A stretch of DNA of 64,000 bases from Paraescarpia echinospica (lineage: Eukaryota > Annelida > Polychaeta > Sabellida > Siboglinidae): contig CM034539.1 of assembly GCA_020002185.1 (NCBI GenBank), positions 4,223,903-4,287,902 on the forward strand, in the 5' to 3' direction. Each line of letters opens with the position of its first letter. Within the stretch, counting starts at the first letter, position 1. The notes under the pieces were generated by a model. It had not been told where the DNA came from, searched no databases, and saw only the letters and a list, made by a program, of their open reading frames with translations. Shown here piece by piece: positions 11,389 through 23,747 of this stretch. The position numbers were made by a program, and so were the translations under genes.

Positions 11389-12374
11389 TTATGAATAGGC
11401 AATCGAATATTGCCCAGTGGCTTTTTCGATGCAGATTAAACTGCCGCAGTGGCCAGGTTTGAGCGCACCAACGAGCAACATATCCGTCGAATTGCCACAC
11501 CACGATTGCGTGCGTCTCCACTGGCGGAACGTTTCGAAGCCGTCGTCGAAGGCAGGAAAACGAACTCTGATTGGTTCCGTGGACGGTGACTTGCAGTGGC
11601 ACACCAGGTCGTCTCTCTGATCTCTGCTGACTTTCCCGACCAACAACGTGCAACCATTGGCGACACACCATCCCATGTTGTTGGTGTTGTCGATTTGATC
11701 GAACGACCCGCCCCACTTTGCGTAAGCAGTGAACATGTTTCCTGTTACATTCATGTCATTGTAGCAGAGCGTGTCGTCCCTGTGGTCTCCATTGAAGTCG
11801 CCCACATACTGTTTGCCGCCCAAGCTTAAGCACGACTCCATATGCATGTGCCATATGAGAGAATTGTTGAACTTGCCATCGGCTGTCGCATACAGTATAG
11901 ACGTCCGGCCCAGCTCACCATCGTAACATAACATGTCAGACTTACTGTCCCCGTTGAAGTCGCCGATGAAGAGTTTGGAATGATTGCCCTTGCAGAAATC
12001 CATGGCCTTGTACCAACTTGTGTGAGTAAAGTGTCCGTCTTTGTTAGTGTACGCAAGAAACACTTGTCCCATCTGATCGTGGCATATCATATCATCTCTT
12101 GAATCCCCATTGAAGTCTCCGATATACACAGAAGCTCCAGCATGATAGCACCACCCCATCAATTTGCTCCAGCCAACAACGGAGTAACCATTGTTGTCTC
12201 CATAGTAGATCCATTTATTTCCATTATTCGAATCATGACACATAATGTCCATTCGACCATCTCCGTTGAAGTCTCCTTTCAGTGCGTATTGATACGATTG
12301 CATACAGAAATCAGGTAAGGTCATTGTTGCGGTAGGATCGCCAAACCAAGCCTTGTTCGACTCGCATTTCGGTC
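11389..12374 (-). CDS. Secreted FG-GAP/VCBS beta-propeller protein, exon 3
   Basis: Main coding exon of a 352-residue secreted protein (residues 26-352; CDS joined to 17123-17195). The acceptor TTGTTTCAG lies just before 12374 and splits a codon in phase 1, matching the donor of the signal-peptide exon. Six repeats of 52-56 residues each carry a calcium-loop motif: DFNGDGRMD, DFNGDSRDD, DFNGDSKSD, DFNGDHRDD, then degenerate KVSRDQRDD and ALKPGHCGS. Each repeat has a Cys pair exactly 22 residues apart (48/70, 100/122, 152/174, 206/228, 261/283, 317/339), presumably a disulphide in each blade. FG-GAP repeats fold as beta-propellers (integrin alpha; fungal lectin PVL), so an extracellular ligand- or sugar-binding role is an inference. 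No transmembrane segment or further domain is seen. The gene is duplicated in unit 3, with differences concentrated in blades 1-3. Confidence 0.9.
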
Positions 12375-12853
12375 CTGAAACAATATTGTATTTATGTTAT
12401 GTTGACGGGTAATTATTGTTGCAATAATATATCGCCAAGTCCTTGTTCTCGAGCTAGGATCTACACTAAATACAAATGTACGCGGACAACTAATAATGCG
12501 GAACATTAAATATCGCCGTATGTTGACAATATCTTTATGAACATATCGACACAGTGTTATCGAGGTGTTCATTACATCAACAAACCAACGTTGGCAAACA
12601 CAAGAACATTTATTTGAAGTTATTAAATAACAGTATGAGATTGCCCTTGAGCATGGAAACCCACCCAGGGCACAGGGCACCAGGCAGGATGAGTGCGCTT
12701 GCTATGGTTCTACTTCGCAACTAATATGATGATACGCAGCACATCACATTTACAATCGCACTGCTACGAGAAAGGCGACATGTTCCATTAAATGTACACT
12801 GTGTGTGTTTGTTCTTATTGATAACAGTGGTCAAAATTGTATAATACTTTATT

Positions 12854-15800
12854 ATGGCAAACATATTGCTTTGCTGTTTCTACTTCATTTTAATACCCAC
12901 TATCTTCCATTTACATAGTAAAATCGTGAAAGAAAACTACCCACTCTCATATTGTAATGATATGGAAAACATATTTGAAACCTACAAATATACTAAACAC
13001 AGCAGGTGTCATTTTTAGAAGGATGACGATCCTGAAAATAATTATTACAACAACATATCAACTTCTGATAAATATTATACAGAACAACAATTCAATAAAG
13101 AGCTAAATAGAAATTATGATTGTGGTCTGTCTTTGGTACATTTTAATGCTAGAAGTCTGAGTACTAGCTGAGGTGAAATACAATATCTTCTCAAATTACT
13201 TAATGTAAAGTTTGATATTATAGCAATAAGCGAAACGTGGCTGAGCAAGGACTCAACACCTTTATGTACGTTTGATGATTATTATGCTTTTCATGTTGTT
13301 AGAGACAACAGGAAAGTTGGAGGTTTGATGATTTATGTTAACAAGAATGGGCGATATGCGAAACAAAGACACTAATAGTTGTTAAAATACTAGAATGTGT
13401 TACTGTTGAATGTGAAATTAACCGACACAAAACTGTACTGGTTAGTTGTGTATATAGGTGCCCTGGGTCTAACATGGTTTCATTTAATGACAATATTGAA
13501 TAGTTGTTTAGTCGTATACGTTGTAACAAAACCATATATGCATGTGGTGATTTCAATATAGATTTGTTTAAATGTGATAGTCATAGCGGAACCACGCTAT
13601 TTGTAGATCTTATGTATAGTATTGGTCTATACCCTTTAATTAATAGACCTAGCAGAATAACTAATACCTCTGCAACCCTTATAGACAACATTTTTACTTC
13701 TGAACGATTGATAGTGGTCTATTGGGAAATGATATCAGTGATCATCTTCCTTTATTTGCTATGTGCCATTGTACTGTAAAACGTAATGTGAACGAACATT
13801 CTAACAAGTGTATTCGTCATCTTAGCGAAGAAAACATCAATGCATTGAAGTGTGACTTAATGCAAAATTCTTGGCATACTGTTATCGATAGTGAAAATGC
13901 AAATACAGCATATGACAAATTTCTTCATGAATTTACTCAAATGTACAACAAACATTGTCCGGTGTTAACTGTACAACCTTAAGTATTAACAATTAGTTTA
14001 AAAAAAGCCGAGGTTTAATATAGGACTGAAAAACGCATGTTTCAAGAAAAATCAGTTGTTAAAGCATTTCTATCATCCAAATCAATTATCTCGGAATATA
14101 GATATAAATCATATAAAAATAAATTAACAGGTATTCTCAGATCCATTAAGAAACAGTATTATAGCAGTTTACTCGCACAAAAGAATAATGACATTGCTGG
14201 CACCTGGAAAGTACTTAAAACTGTAATGGGAACACCTCGCTTAGGAAATCACTACCCAGATGAGTGTGTTAATAATGGCGTTACCATTCGTAATAAGGAA
14301 GATGTAGCGAACATGTTTAACAATTGTTTTACTAATATCGGTCCGGAGCTGTCAAAGGATATAACTGCACCAACAAACGTTTCTATTTATGACTACCTAA
14401 AAAACACAAACAATAACAATGTATTTTTAACTCCAGTTAACGAAGACGAAGTTATCCGAGCTGTCAACAATTGGGAAAGTAAAACATCCACAGATTGCGA
14501 AGAAGTATACATTTGGTCAAAGAAGTTATTAATTCCAATGAAAAACCTATCACTTATATTTGTAATATATTTTCTATACTGGAGTATTCCCGGAGAAAAT
14601 GAAAATAGCAAAGGTTAACCCACTTTTTAAGTATGGGGATAAGTATTCGTGCACTAATTATAGGTCTATTTCACTATTACCACAATAACACAAACTGAGA
14701 AACCCAAGCCAATATGGATTTCAACAAAATATGTCAACATGTCACGCACTAATAGATCTTGTTGATGCAATAACCCAATCATTGGATGCCAAACAGTATG
14801 CTATTGGTGTTTTGATCGATTTAAAAAAAAAAAATTGACACAGTCAATCCCAAACTGTTATTTAAAAAATTGAATTTCTTGGTATCTGTGGTGTGGCATT
14901 TAACTGGTTAAATAGTTATCTAGAAAACATAAAACAATTTGTTTCCATTGACAAGTGTAATTCTCCTGTGCGCAGTATTTCATATGGTTTCCCAAAGGGT
15001 TCGATCTTGGTCCCAAAGCTATTCATTCTATACGTTAATGATATGTGTAACATATATAATCTAGTAAAATACATTCTCTTTGCAGACGATACTAATATAT
15101 TTTATGCAAATAGTGACATAAATATACAAAACAAAACAGTATGTAAAGTACTGAACCAAATGTATACATGGTTTGCAATAAATAAATTAACTCTGGACAT
15201 ATCTAAATCCAATTATATGTTATTTGAAATCGTATGCTCTTTTATATCAACAAAGAAGTTAATATAAACATACGAAATGTTAATATCGAAAGAGTAAGGG
15301 TCACCAAGTTTCTGGATGTGTTTATTGATGATCTACTAAATTGGAAAGCTCATATAAAATACGTACAATCAAAGCTTTCAAAAACGACTGCTATAATGCA
15401 TAGATGCAGTCATCTACTTGATAGAAAGAGTAGACGTATTCTATATAGTTATCTCTTTTTGCAGTATTTAAATTACTGTCCAGAGATATGGGGAAACACG
15501 TACCCAACAAATACTAACTGTATTTTCTTATTACAAAAAAGAGTAATCCGCATTATATTTGGTGCAAGACGGTTGGATCGTACAAACTCACTTTTCCAAC
15601 AATTACTTGTTCTAAAATTTCCAGGTATCATAAAACTGAAAACATCATTATTTATGTACAAAGCTTACTACAGCTGTTTGCCATCAAATATTCAGTGTTT
15701 GTTTACTAGACGGGAAATAGCATACTCAATGCGAGCTAATCATGACTTATAACGACAGAGAGTCTGTTCTACCATGCGATCAATGTCTCTTTGTGTAAAG

Positions 15801-16342
15801 GGAGTGCAATTGTGGAATTTTCTATGTGATCATTTAAAAACTAATAATACTATTACTGAATTTAAGCGTAAATGCAAAAACCTTTTATTTGAGAAATATC
15901 TGGTTGTGTCAATCTAAACAAAATCACACACAAATATAATCATGCCATTGAGGAAACTACAATATGTGTAAAGATGCGTATTTTTTACATACTTTAATTT
16001 TTGAATATGCACATATTCTATTACATGTTTTCAATTATTGTAGCTAGATAGTTAAATGAATAGCAAATTCGATTAAAATAATAGTGATGTATCAATATAC
16101 ATGTACGTGTGTATATGTATGTATATATGTGTGTACATGTATGTATATGTGTATATTCATACAGGTATATGATCATATATAAATATATGTCAGGGGTAAA
16201 TTTACACAAAAGTCAATGACTTCGTATTTACCCCCTTCAAACATTGTATATTCTCACTTGTATTATAGTTAAACTTGTTTGGTTGTCTTGTCTTGTATAT
16301 ATATTGTTATCAATATTCTGAATAAACTTTCGTTCATTCATG
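12854..16342 (+). mobile_element. Jockey/CR1-like LINE pseudogene in intron 2
   Basis: Inserted antisense in intron 2 of the propeller gene. In order I see endonuclease motifs (LSLVHFNARSLS near 13130, ISETWLSKDS, ACGDFNIDLF near 13535, GNDISDHLPL near 13725), a linker, RT blocks (IAKVNPLFKYGDKY near 14600, FPKGSIL near 14990, FADDTNIF near 15085) and a C-terminal block LNYCPEIWGNTY near 15475. The 3' end is AATAAA followed by a TTCATTCA-type tail near 16342. Multiple stops, frameshifts and a deletion of about 60 bp relative to unit 3 make it dead. The endonuclease plus RT arrangement fits the Jockey/CR1 group; the clade is uncertain. Confidence 0.88.
16086..16190 (+). repeat. TATG/TG-rich microsatellite
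   Basis: Imperfect TATG and TG repeats within the 3' untranslated part of the intronic LINE. It is also present, slightly changed, near 54090-54195. Confidence 0.8.
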
Positions 16343-16763
16343 TGTGAAGAATAAAATACAACAGTGATTCAGAGTAACTCGGGTAAACGGATGTAAGACT
16401 GTAAGTCTATAGTAGTATGACCAACGTCTCCCCTCCCAAAAATACTGGGAAGTTGATGGATATTTATATTGTACCACAGAAAACAGCAAGTAGGCGTCCC
16501 AAATAAAAGTGTTTTAACGCGCATGTAAATGTGTTTTTTCTAATGTGGATCGAGACTGATAATTATTAAGCTGGTATACGCATTGTATACAGTTTGGGAA
16601 CGCACATGTATTCGTTTATTTTATGAATGCCGAAGAAGGATGTTGAATGCCGTTTGTGTGTAACGTGATACAGTGTAATTGGAATTTATAAAACATTATT
16701 ACTAAACGTATGCTGGATACGTCACGCCCATACAGCAATATTATAACAAATGAGAATGTAAAA

Positions 16764-16840
16764 GACATATATATATATACATATATATATACATATATAC
16801 ATATATATATACATATATACATATATATATACATATATAC

Positions 16841-16874
<34 letters not shown>
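16764..16874 (+). repeat. (AT)n / ATATAC microsatellite
   Basis: About 110 bp of pure AT and ATATAC repeat. In unit 3 this position instead holds the left arm and loop of a 57-bp-armed palindrome; only the right arm (16876-16932) survives here. Confidence 0.9.
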
Positions 16875-16875
16875 C

Positions 16876-16932
16876 ACCGATACGAATAACAACATACGTT
16901 AGTTAATAAATTATACGCATTCGTGTGATTAC
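16876..16932 (+). repeat. Surviving right arm of a palindrome
   Basis: 57 bp matching the right arm of the unit 3 palindrome (54972-55028). Its partner arm is missing in unit 1 and replaced by AT repeats. Confidence 0.8.
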
Positions 16933-17122
16933 AGGTCTTATGCACTTATTACAACACCAAGCTCTCACAGGAATCTCTTATGTGTTAGGGTGTACGCATG
17001 TTTTACTGGTTACATCAACGTGTCCTTTTGGTATGGCAGAAAGTATAATGTTATACGAGTACGTTTATTTTTCACCCGCCCCTCATAACCCACGTTTTGT
17101 GATACATATTACAATAACTGAC

Positions 17123-17195
17123 CTGCAAGTTGCATCAGAACATTAGGGACGTTCAAACCAACGACGATGATGCTCAACAAGAGTGTCTTGTCCAT
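17123..17195 (-). CDS. Signal-peptide exon of propeller protein (exon 2)
   Basis: Exon 2 runs 17217-17123: acceptor TCTCATTTTCATAG, 22 nt of 5' UTR, then ATG at 17195-17193 in good context (CAATCATGG) and 24 codons plus one base. The peptide begins MDKTLLLSIIVVGLNVP and continues to an LMQLA end, a classic cleavable signal peptide with a hydrophobic core at residues 5-14. The donor is GCAG|GTCAGT, phase 1. Joined to the acceptor at 12374 the split codon reads GGA (Gly25) and the frame continues PKCESNKAWFGDP into the propeller. The intron between (17122-12375) is 4.75 kb and contains the LINE. The same exon is conserved in unit 3 with one change (A24T). Confidence 0.85.
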
Positions 17196-18346
17196 GATTG
17201 GCCAGATGTGATGAATTCTATGAAAATGAGAATAATATATATTTGGGTGAAATCACGAAAAACGGAACACTTTAATTGTTTTAAACTTCTCAGCTTTGCT
17301 ATTCAGTTATTAAAATGAACATCCAATTTTCAATTTTGTTATATATAATACCTGTCATATACATAATATATGTCAGGAAAGACAATCTTAAGCACATTTC
17401 ATAGACTACCCTCTATTCTAGCTATTTGAGAATCTAAAAATTGGGGTATTTTTGCATTAAAATGTACAAACTGTTGACGACAACTTTTCAAAGCTGAAAA
17501 TAAAAACTTCACGAATATCTGAAGTTTTCCTTTTATGTTATCATTATTGAACATAGACACAATGCACCCCACCTGCCATATTTGGAGTTAAAATAAGACA
17601 GAAAATGATGTCTACTTTCGGAAAGCTTCCACCCTTGTAATTTGTATTGTAACAGAGATCCTCTGTAGTACAAATCTCCAGAAAGACATGCAAGAAATAT
17701 GGGATTATTGCTAAAATAATCAACAAACCATATTAATGTAGTTTTAAATCAGCATTTGGAGGGATTAATTATGGGCAGGGATGTTGGCTGAAAAATATAA
17801 GCAAATCAAGCACTTGTGATCAAAGGAAAATAAACAGCTTTTTCTAAAATGGCTAAGATACAGGCCGTTTCTAGTTCTAAGCAAAGGTAAATTAGCATGC
17901 TCTGTGGGACTGCCAATTTTAGAAAAGCAAAGGTTTCCCACAAAATATTTAAGATGTAAACCTAGCTTTCCCAGAAGAACTTTCTGAGATTCAAACCATT
18001 ACGTCTACCGTATGTGGGGATTCCAAGGCCTAGAGATTGTATTCAATGCGCCTGTTTGAAACATGCCCCTGTGGATAGGGAGTTAGCTGTTTTGAAAGCC
18101 ACCAGAATAAATACGTAGAAAGTCCAGCTCACTACAAATTAAAAAAACTGTGACCCAGAAAGTCAAATGATAACCACCCATCTACTATTATTTACTTTCA
18201 CCCACTAGACCTCATGTGAGTGGATCCCTAGTAGCTCCACCAACTGGCTTAAAGAACTGGTATATAAATATATATAACAATCATACCCTAAAGCAGACGA
18301 GGTACAATGTGTTGACTCCTTTTCTACCACCGTTATTTAGACTTAC

Positions 18347-18416
18347 CTTTTTCCCCGTGTTTGCTTTCCTTCACCAGTGCCGCAATGAATTCTCTGCTGA
18401 ATTGTTTCCTTTTATA
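18347..18416 (-). promoter_or_regulatory. Core promoter and 5' UTR exon 1 of propeller gene
   Basis: On the minus strand a TATAAAAGG box begins at 18416. An initiator-like TTCATTG places the start base at 18386, exactly 30 bp downstream, the canonical TATA-Inr spacing. Forty nucleotides later the consensus donor AAG|GTAAGT ends exon 1 at 18347. Exon 1 has no ATG. Intron 1 (18346-17218) leads to the signal-peptide exon. The TATA box, initiator and donor are all intact in unit 3. A TATA promoter suggests tightly regulated or tissue-specific expression, which is an inference. Confidence 0.72.
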
Positions 18417-18419
18417 CCC

Positions 18420-19450
18420 CTCTCTCGGCGTAAACAAGAAATAAATCAGCTAACTGCATCGATTTATATTGTGTTAAAAAGCAGTCAAACGCGACATGTT
18501 ATAAAAACAATGCGATACATAAATCCACCTTTGCTTAAGGAGGCCGCCACTAGTTTACTGCGCACATTATCTGCGCATGTCTTTCATGGCTCCACCTGAC
18601 GGCGGGTGTCTACAGTGATCATATAATTATAGGTTATACACAGCATAATCTTGTACATAGTATGCCAATGGGTGAGATAATACATATTATATCATTCGCT
18701 ATGATCCAATTCAGGATGACAACGTTTGTTAATTTGGGTATTACTGTGCAACGTGGGACATCAGGGAACTTTTGTTGTTATCAGATCCATGGTTTTGTCT
18801 TATGGAAACGAATATGCATTAAACCATATAATCTAAATGCTCTATATGGAAACTATTGCCGTGTAATATTTGGTCAGTCTATTTTGTGCAGGAATTTCTT
18901 CGATCGAATAGGACATTACGTCATGTATATAATAACAAGAAAATATACTATATTTGAATAGAATTTGTTCCTTTTGTAATACATTTGGGGTTTGAGAATT
19001 ATGGCAGTGCCTGGACGAAGGGCGTCTACACACTTCAACTCAGTGTGATACATATGTGAGATATGAGCTGCCTGTCTCATACATAGTGCCAGTATTTGAC
19101 GTAATGACAATCAGCTAGAAAATATGTATTGTGTTCAAGTAGAAGTTGAGCAATACGTCTACGAGAGGCTGTGGCTTTTCCTAGAGGATTGCATAAATGC
19201 GTCGTCACGCTGTTGCGTACTCACGTCGATAATGCATAATTTAAATTTGTTGACATTTCACTGAATTTTCCTTGCGTTATTAAGGGACACCAAGACGGTG
19301 TTGTGGTATTCGGAAAAGGGCAACATTTCATGTTTTGGTTCTACTGCCGCATAAGACAGCCACACTCAAGTTAGACTGACACATCTACAAGATTACAAGT
19401 ACGTTTATTTGTGAGAGGCTTTACGCACACAGGTTAGACAGGTAACTTAG
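18420..19450. other. Divergent intergenic region, nothing recognised
   Basis: This region lies upstream of the propeller promoter and should contain the 5' exons and promoter of the plus-strand WAP-TIL gene. I could not find a convincing signal-peptide exon. Short frames (18662-18961) are not conserved in unit 3. Confidence 0.4.
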
Positions 19451-19459
19451 TACCCAAGA

Positions 19460-19612
19460 CAAACAAACACACACACACACACCCACACACACACACACAC
19501 GCACACACACAGACACACACAAATACACACACAGACACACGCACACACACCCACACATTCAGCAACACACACACATACATACACATACGCACACACACAC
19601 ACGCACACGAAC

Positions 19613-19644
<32 letters not shown>

Positions 19645-20034
19645 GCACACACACAAATACACAAACACTCATACGCACACACACACACACACACACCCAC
19701 ACGAACACACGCGCGCACACACACACACGCATGTACACACGCACTCACGCACGCACGCACACACGCACGCACGCACGCACACACACACACATACACACAC
19801 ACTCGCGCACACACGCACGCTCAACCATTCACCCACTCACAAACAAAGACACACACAGACACACGCACACACACCCATACATTCAGCAACACACACACAA
19901 ACACACACATACGCACACACACACAAACACACGCAAAAATACACACACGCGCGCGCACACACACACGCACACACACATACGCACATACACACGCACTCAC
20001 GCACACACGCACGCATACACTCACACACACACCA
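19460..20034 (+). repeat. CA-rich microsatellite field
   Basis: About 570 bp of (CA)n interspersed with CG, CGCA and ATACA variants, including GCGCGCGC runs. Two near-copies of a block with CATTCAGCAACACACAC (about 19555 and 19880) show internal duplication. Unit 3 has only about 290 bp here. Confidence 0.95.
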
Positions 20035-20097
20035 ATTACAAGGAATCAAACTTTTATTACATATACAAGTCGTGCTCCAAATAATTGTGACCACAAT

Positions 20098-20337
20098 ATG
20101 GAAGTTGCAAACGCAGAGCTGACGCGAAATCAACATCACATAACAACATATATTGAAGAAAAAAAGGCCGGACATAACCCAAATCATCTACGAAGTTATA
20201 ACGGAAAGCCGAAGCTGGTTATGTTTTTAAATACTCCAAAAGGATGTTGTTTTGGGCGAATGCGTAAACTGGCGCATCAACTGTCAGAAGACGCTCTTAT
20301 TGATTATATTACAGGGCTTCAAATGAAAGTTGGATGA
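20098..20337 (+). other. Unknown short ORF, conserved in unit 3
   Basis: A 79-codon ATG frame. The unit 3 counterpart (about 58078-58321) stays open despite an in-frame 12-bp difference, but replacements are frequent. Basic, no signal peptide, no domain recognised. It may be mobile-element debris. Confidence 0.25.
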
Positions 20338-20750
20338 GGAATGTGAACGTAAGACTTAGGTTGTGTAGTTAGTGATCATAGCCCTCCTCTGACTATCGTC
20401 ATATTGGGATTGTGTAACACGCGTGCCAATATATGCGATCGGTAAATGTAAAGATAACTGGTCAGTATTCTTACGTAGTCTTTTGTTATTTAAAATGTTC
20501 ATTCAGTCGGAGATTTCTGGCAAGAAACGGTTATAATGATTAATAATAATTTATAATATATAACAATAAATAATACAGCTATTTATGGATACATTTATCA
20601 CCCGTTTGCAGTACAAATTGCATATTTGGATGCCCATAATATTACTCGATTCTAGAACCTGACACACCATCGAGAAACAATAGACTCTCCTAAAAGGTAG
20701 AGGGAGGAGCCTAGACGCGCAGGGAATAAACTGCCAAATCCATGACACAG

Positions 20751-20847
20751 GTGTCCTGTGGACGAGGCCCGAATAGACATAAGTGTGCGAAAGGGTATGA
20801 GTGCAAAACTGATCCACTCGACCGCTGCACCGTCTGCTGTCCTCTCC
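20751..20847 (+). CDS. WAP/lustrin-like cysteine module exon (inhibitor-like gene)
   Basis: The frame starts after an AG acceptor (ACACAG) and gives SCGRGPNRHKCAKGYEC, then a DPLDRC step and TVCCPL, i.e. Cys spacing C-x8-C-x5-C with a final CC. This resembles the WAP/lustrin-type cysteine modules found in secreted protease inhibitors and shell-matrix proteins. The exon ends at the donor CTCC|GTGAGT in phase 1. The next plus-strand acceptor at 21352 opens an exon whose first two bases complete that codon, so the two modules form one reading frame. The 5' exon with the start and signal peptide was not found, and the acceptor pyrimidine tract is weak. If the donor were not used, a TAG follows 9 bases on. 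Confidence 0.65.
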
Positions 20848-21352
20848 GTGAGTTGTAGTTAATCGTGATCGTCCATTGGCATAGCAGCTCGTGCAATTGC
20901 GTGCAAACGTTCAATGAGTGACTCGGTGTTTCATGATTGCAATATCACCTTTTGTATATATTGCGTGCAACGGCCCTAAAGGTTTAACTTTTATTATAAT
21001 GTATTATTGCGTTTGTCATATTGTCAAAAGGTGTCATTCGTAGAATCGCGGAATATTCGTTGCCCAAAGGCTAACTACTGACACATTATAGCATATCTTC
21101 TTAAAATATGTTCTTCATTGGTAATGTCAGAATGTGCAGTAGAATCTCGTTAATATTAACACAAACATCCAATAATTTAGAAGGATCGACCGTCATTTCA
21201 CGGGAACGTAAATTCCAAACGTTGATATATCCCATTATTTATACAATTCATTTATCCGGAAAACTCCGTAATCCGGATATATACCACTTGAACTTGCAAA
21301 AAGACGAACCAGTATCGGCGAAATAAGCCTGAAATTGTACGCTTTCTTTCAG

Positions 21353-21570
21353 CGCCGCGCATTTGCCCCGACGGAGGATGGAGGAACCCCTGTGTGTGCA
21401 TACGCACTTGCAGAGACCCACACCATGTGTCCCCTAAGAATTCTTTTTTCGGATGCCAGTGTCCGAAGGATCGTCAGATTGACCACAACTTTAAATGCAT
21501 AACACTGGCAGAGTGTATTACCAATGTGTCGTTGTGGTACTGTGAGAATGTGCGCAGGGATCAGCCGTAA
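21353..21570 (+). CDS. TIL-like cysteine module, terminal exon (inhibitor-like gene)
   Basis: The acceptor CTTTCTTTCAG precedes 21353. The first two bases complete the Pro codon begun by the exon ending at 20847, then 71 codons run to TAA at 21568-21570. Nine cysteines are present: the start CPDGGWRNPCVCIRTC, then GCQCPKDRQ and FKCITLAEC, which fits the trypsin-inhibitor-like (TIL) layout, and one Cys near the C-terminus. TIL domains typically inhibit serine proteases; here that is inferred. AATAAA follows at 21749. In unit 3 the equivalent exon has a stop and a 2-bp deletion, so unit 1 holds the only readable copy in view. Confidence 0.68.
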
Positions 21571-21748
21571 TACAAGTTCCTGCTGAATGAAATGTAAGAA
21601 CTTAATAAGAGTAGAACTAAGCCTATGGTGCAACAACGGCATGTTGCTGGTCATGGTCGGTGGTGTTTAGTAGACTTTCCATGCTTTCTAGATATACACG
21701 AATTGTTCGCAAACATACACTTATGTTCATCATTGGGAGATTTGTAAG

Positions 21749-21754
21749 AATAAA
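21749..21754 (+). terminator. Polyadenylation signal of WAP-TIL gene
   Basis: AATAAA about 180 nt after the TAA at 21570; conserved in unit 3 at 59656-59661. Confidence 0.6.
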
Positions 21755-21889
21755 ACAGTTTATTTCCGATGTTCAGATTTACCAGGGACATTACATGTTT
21801 GTTTACGTATGATTCTGCTTGATTTTTTTAACTTTCTTATCATCTCTACATAACACAAACTCATGACCAAAGATAGAAACAATCACGTA

Positions 21890-22293
<404 letters not shown>

Positions 22294-22350
22294 TAAATAC
22301 ATAGACCATAAATAAAACGCGCTGCAAATGACAGCTGCAGGACAGAGCTT

Positions 22351-22683
22351 TTGAATAGCAGGCAGGACCGTCTCGTTTATGAGATTACCCTCTACGAACT
22401 TCTGCATGCGTTTTTCAAGTCAACCACTATAAAACTGTTCACACTCAATGACGAGATATGCTGTGGTCATAACAAGCAACGGGTGTGTTTGAAATATGAC
22501 TGCGTCTTTGCACTTTGTCAATCTGCGTCAAACTGGCGACATGCAATGGACATACATAATTGCACCTGTTTTCTAAGAACGTCCTTTCTACGTCAACTCG
22601 TTTTAAGGATGACTAACAGCTTACACCCATATATAGAGCAACAAACATTGCAAAACATTGTTTGCACAATAGTTCGTTACTGA
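22351..22683 (+). other. Unknown cysteine-containing ORF
   Basis: A 110-codon frame opened by TTG. It contains a block EICCGHNKQRVCLKYDC and further Cys residues near HNCTC. Unit 3 (60288-60512) keeps the first two thirds with several replacements, then stops. No domain recognised and no clear splice site. It might be a decayed cysteine-rich exon. Confidence 0.25.
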
Positions 22684-22984
22684 TAACTTGTAGCTATATA
22701 AAGTTCCTTTTATACCTGGCTAAGTAAAAGGTAGCCATGTGCGAGGTTGCATGCTGTGCTGCTGTGTCGTGCATCTAGATACTACACAGTACACCCAGAT
22801 ATGCAGGTTTTACACACAATTAAGCTATTATATTGCAAAATACCAGCTAACGTTATTGAAACAACTATTCGTATCCAGGTTTTAGGCAACACACATATGC
22901 TGATTCGGTAGGTTCATTGCGTGACGTGTGGCACACAAGTTTCTGCGCCTACCTGCTGTATACGATGTATATTAATGTGCTCAC

Positions 22985-23642
<658 letters not shown>

Positions 23643-23747
23643 AAACATTATTTGTGTAGCACATTAGCGACACGTTGCTGTCAATCGTAATCAGCGTTCA
23701 TAGGCGCACGCTGTTTATTCATAATACTATTCTAAAATAAACGCAAC

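Noticed and set aside
17544..17726. Alternative signal-peptide exon on the minus strand with a hydrophobic start
   Set aside because: It has no ATG in frame (opens with TTG after a stop) and no donor in phase; the exon at 17195-17123 fits perfectly.
18216..18599. 127-codon plus-strand ORF
   Set aside because: It overlaps the minus-strand TATA box, initiator and exon 1 of the propeller gene and is truncated in unit 3; most likely an antisense shadow.
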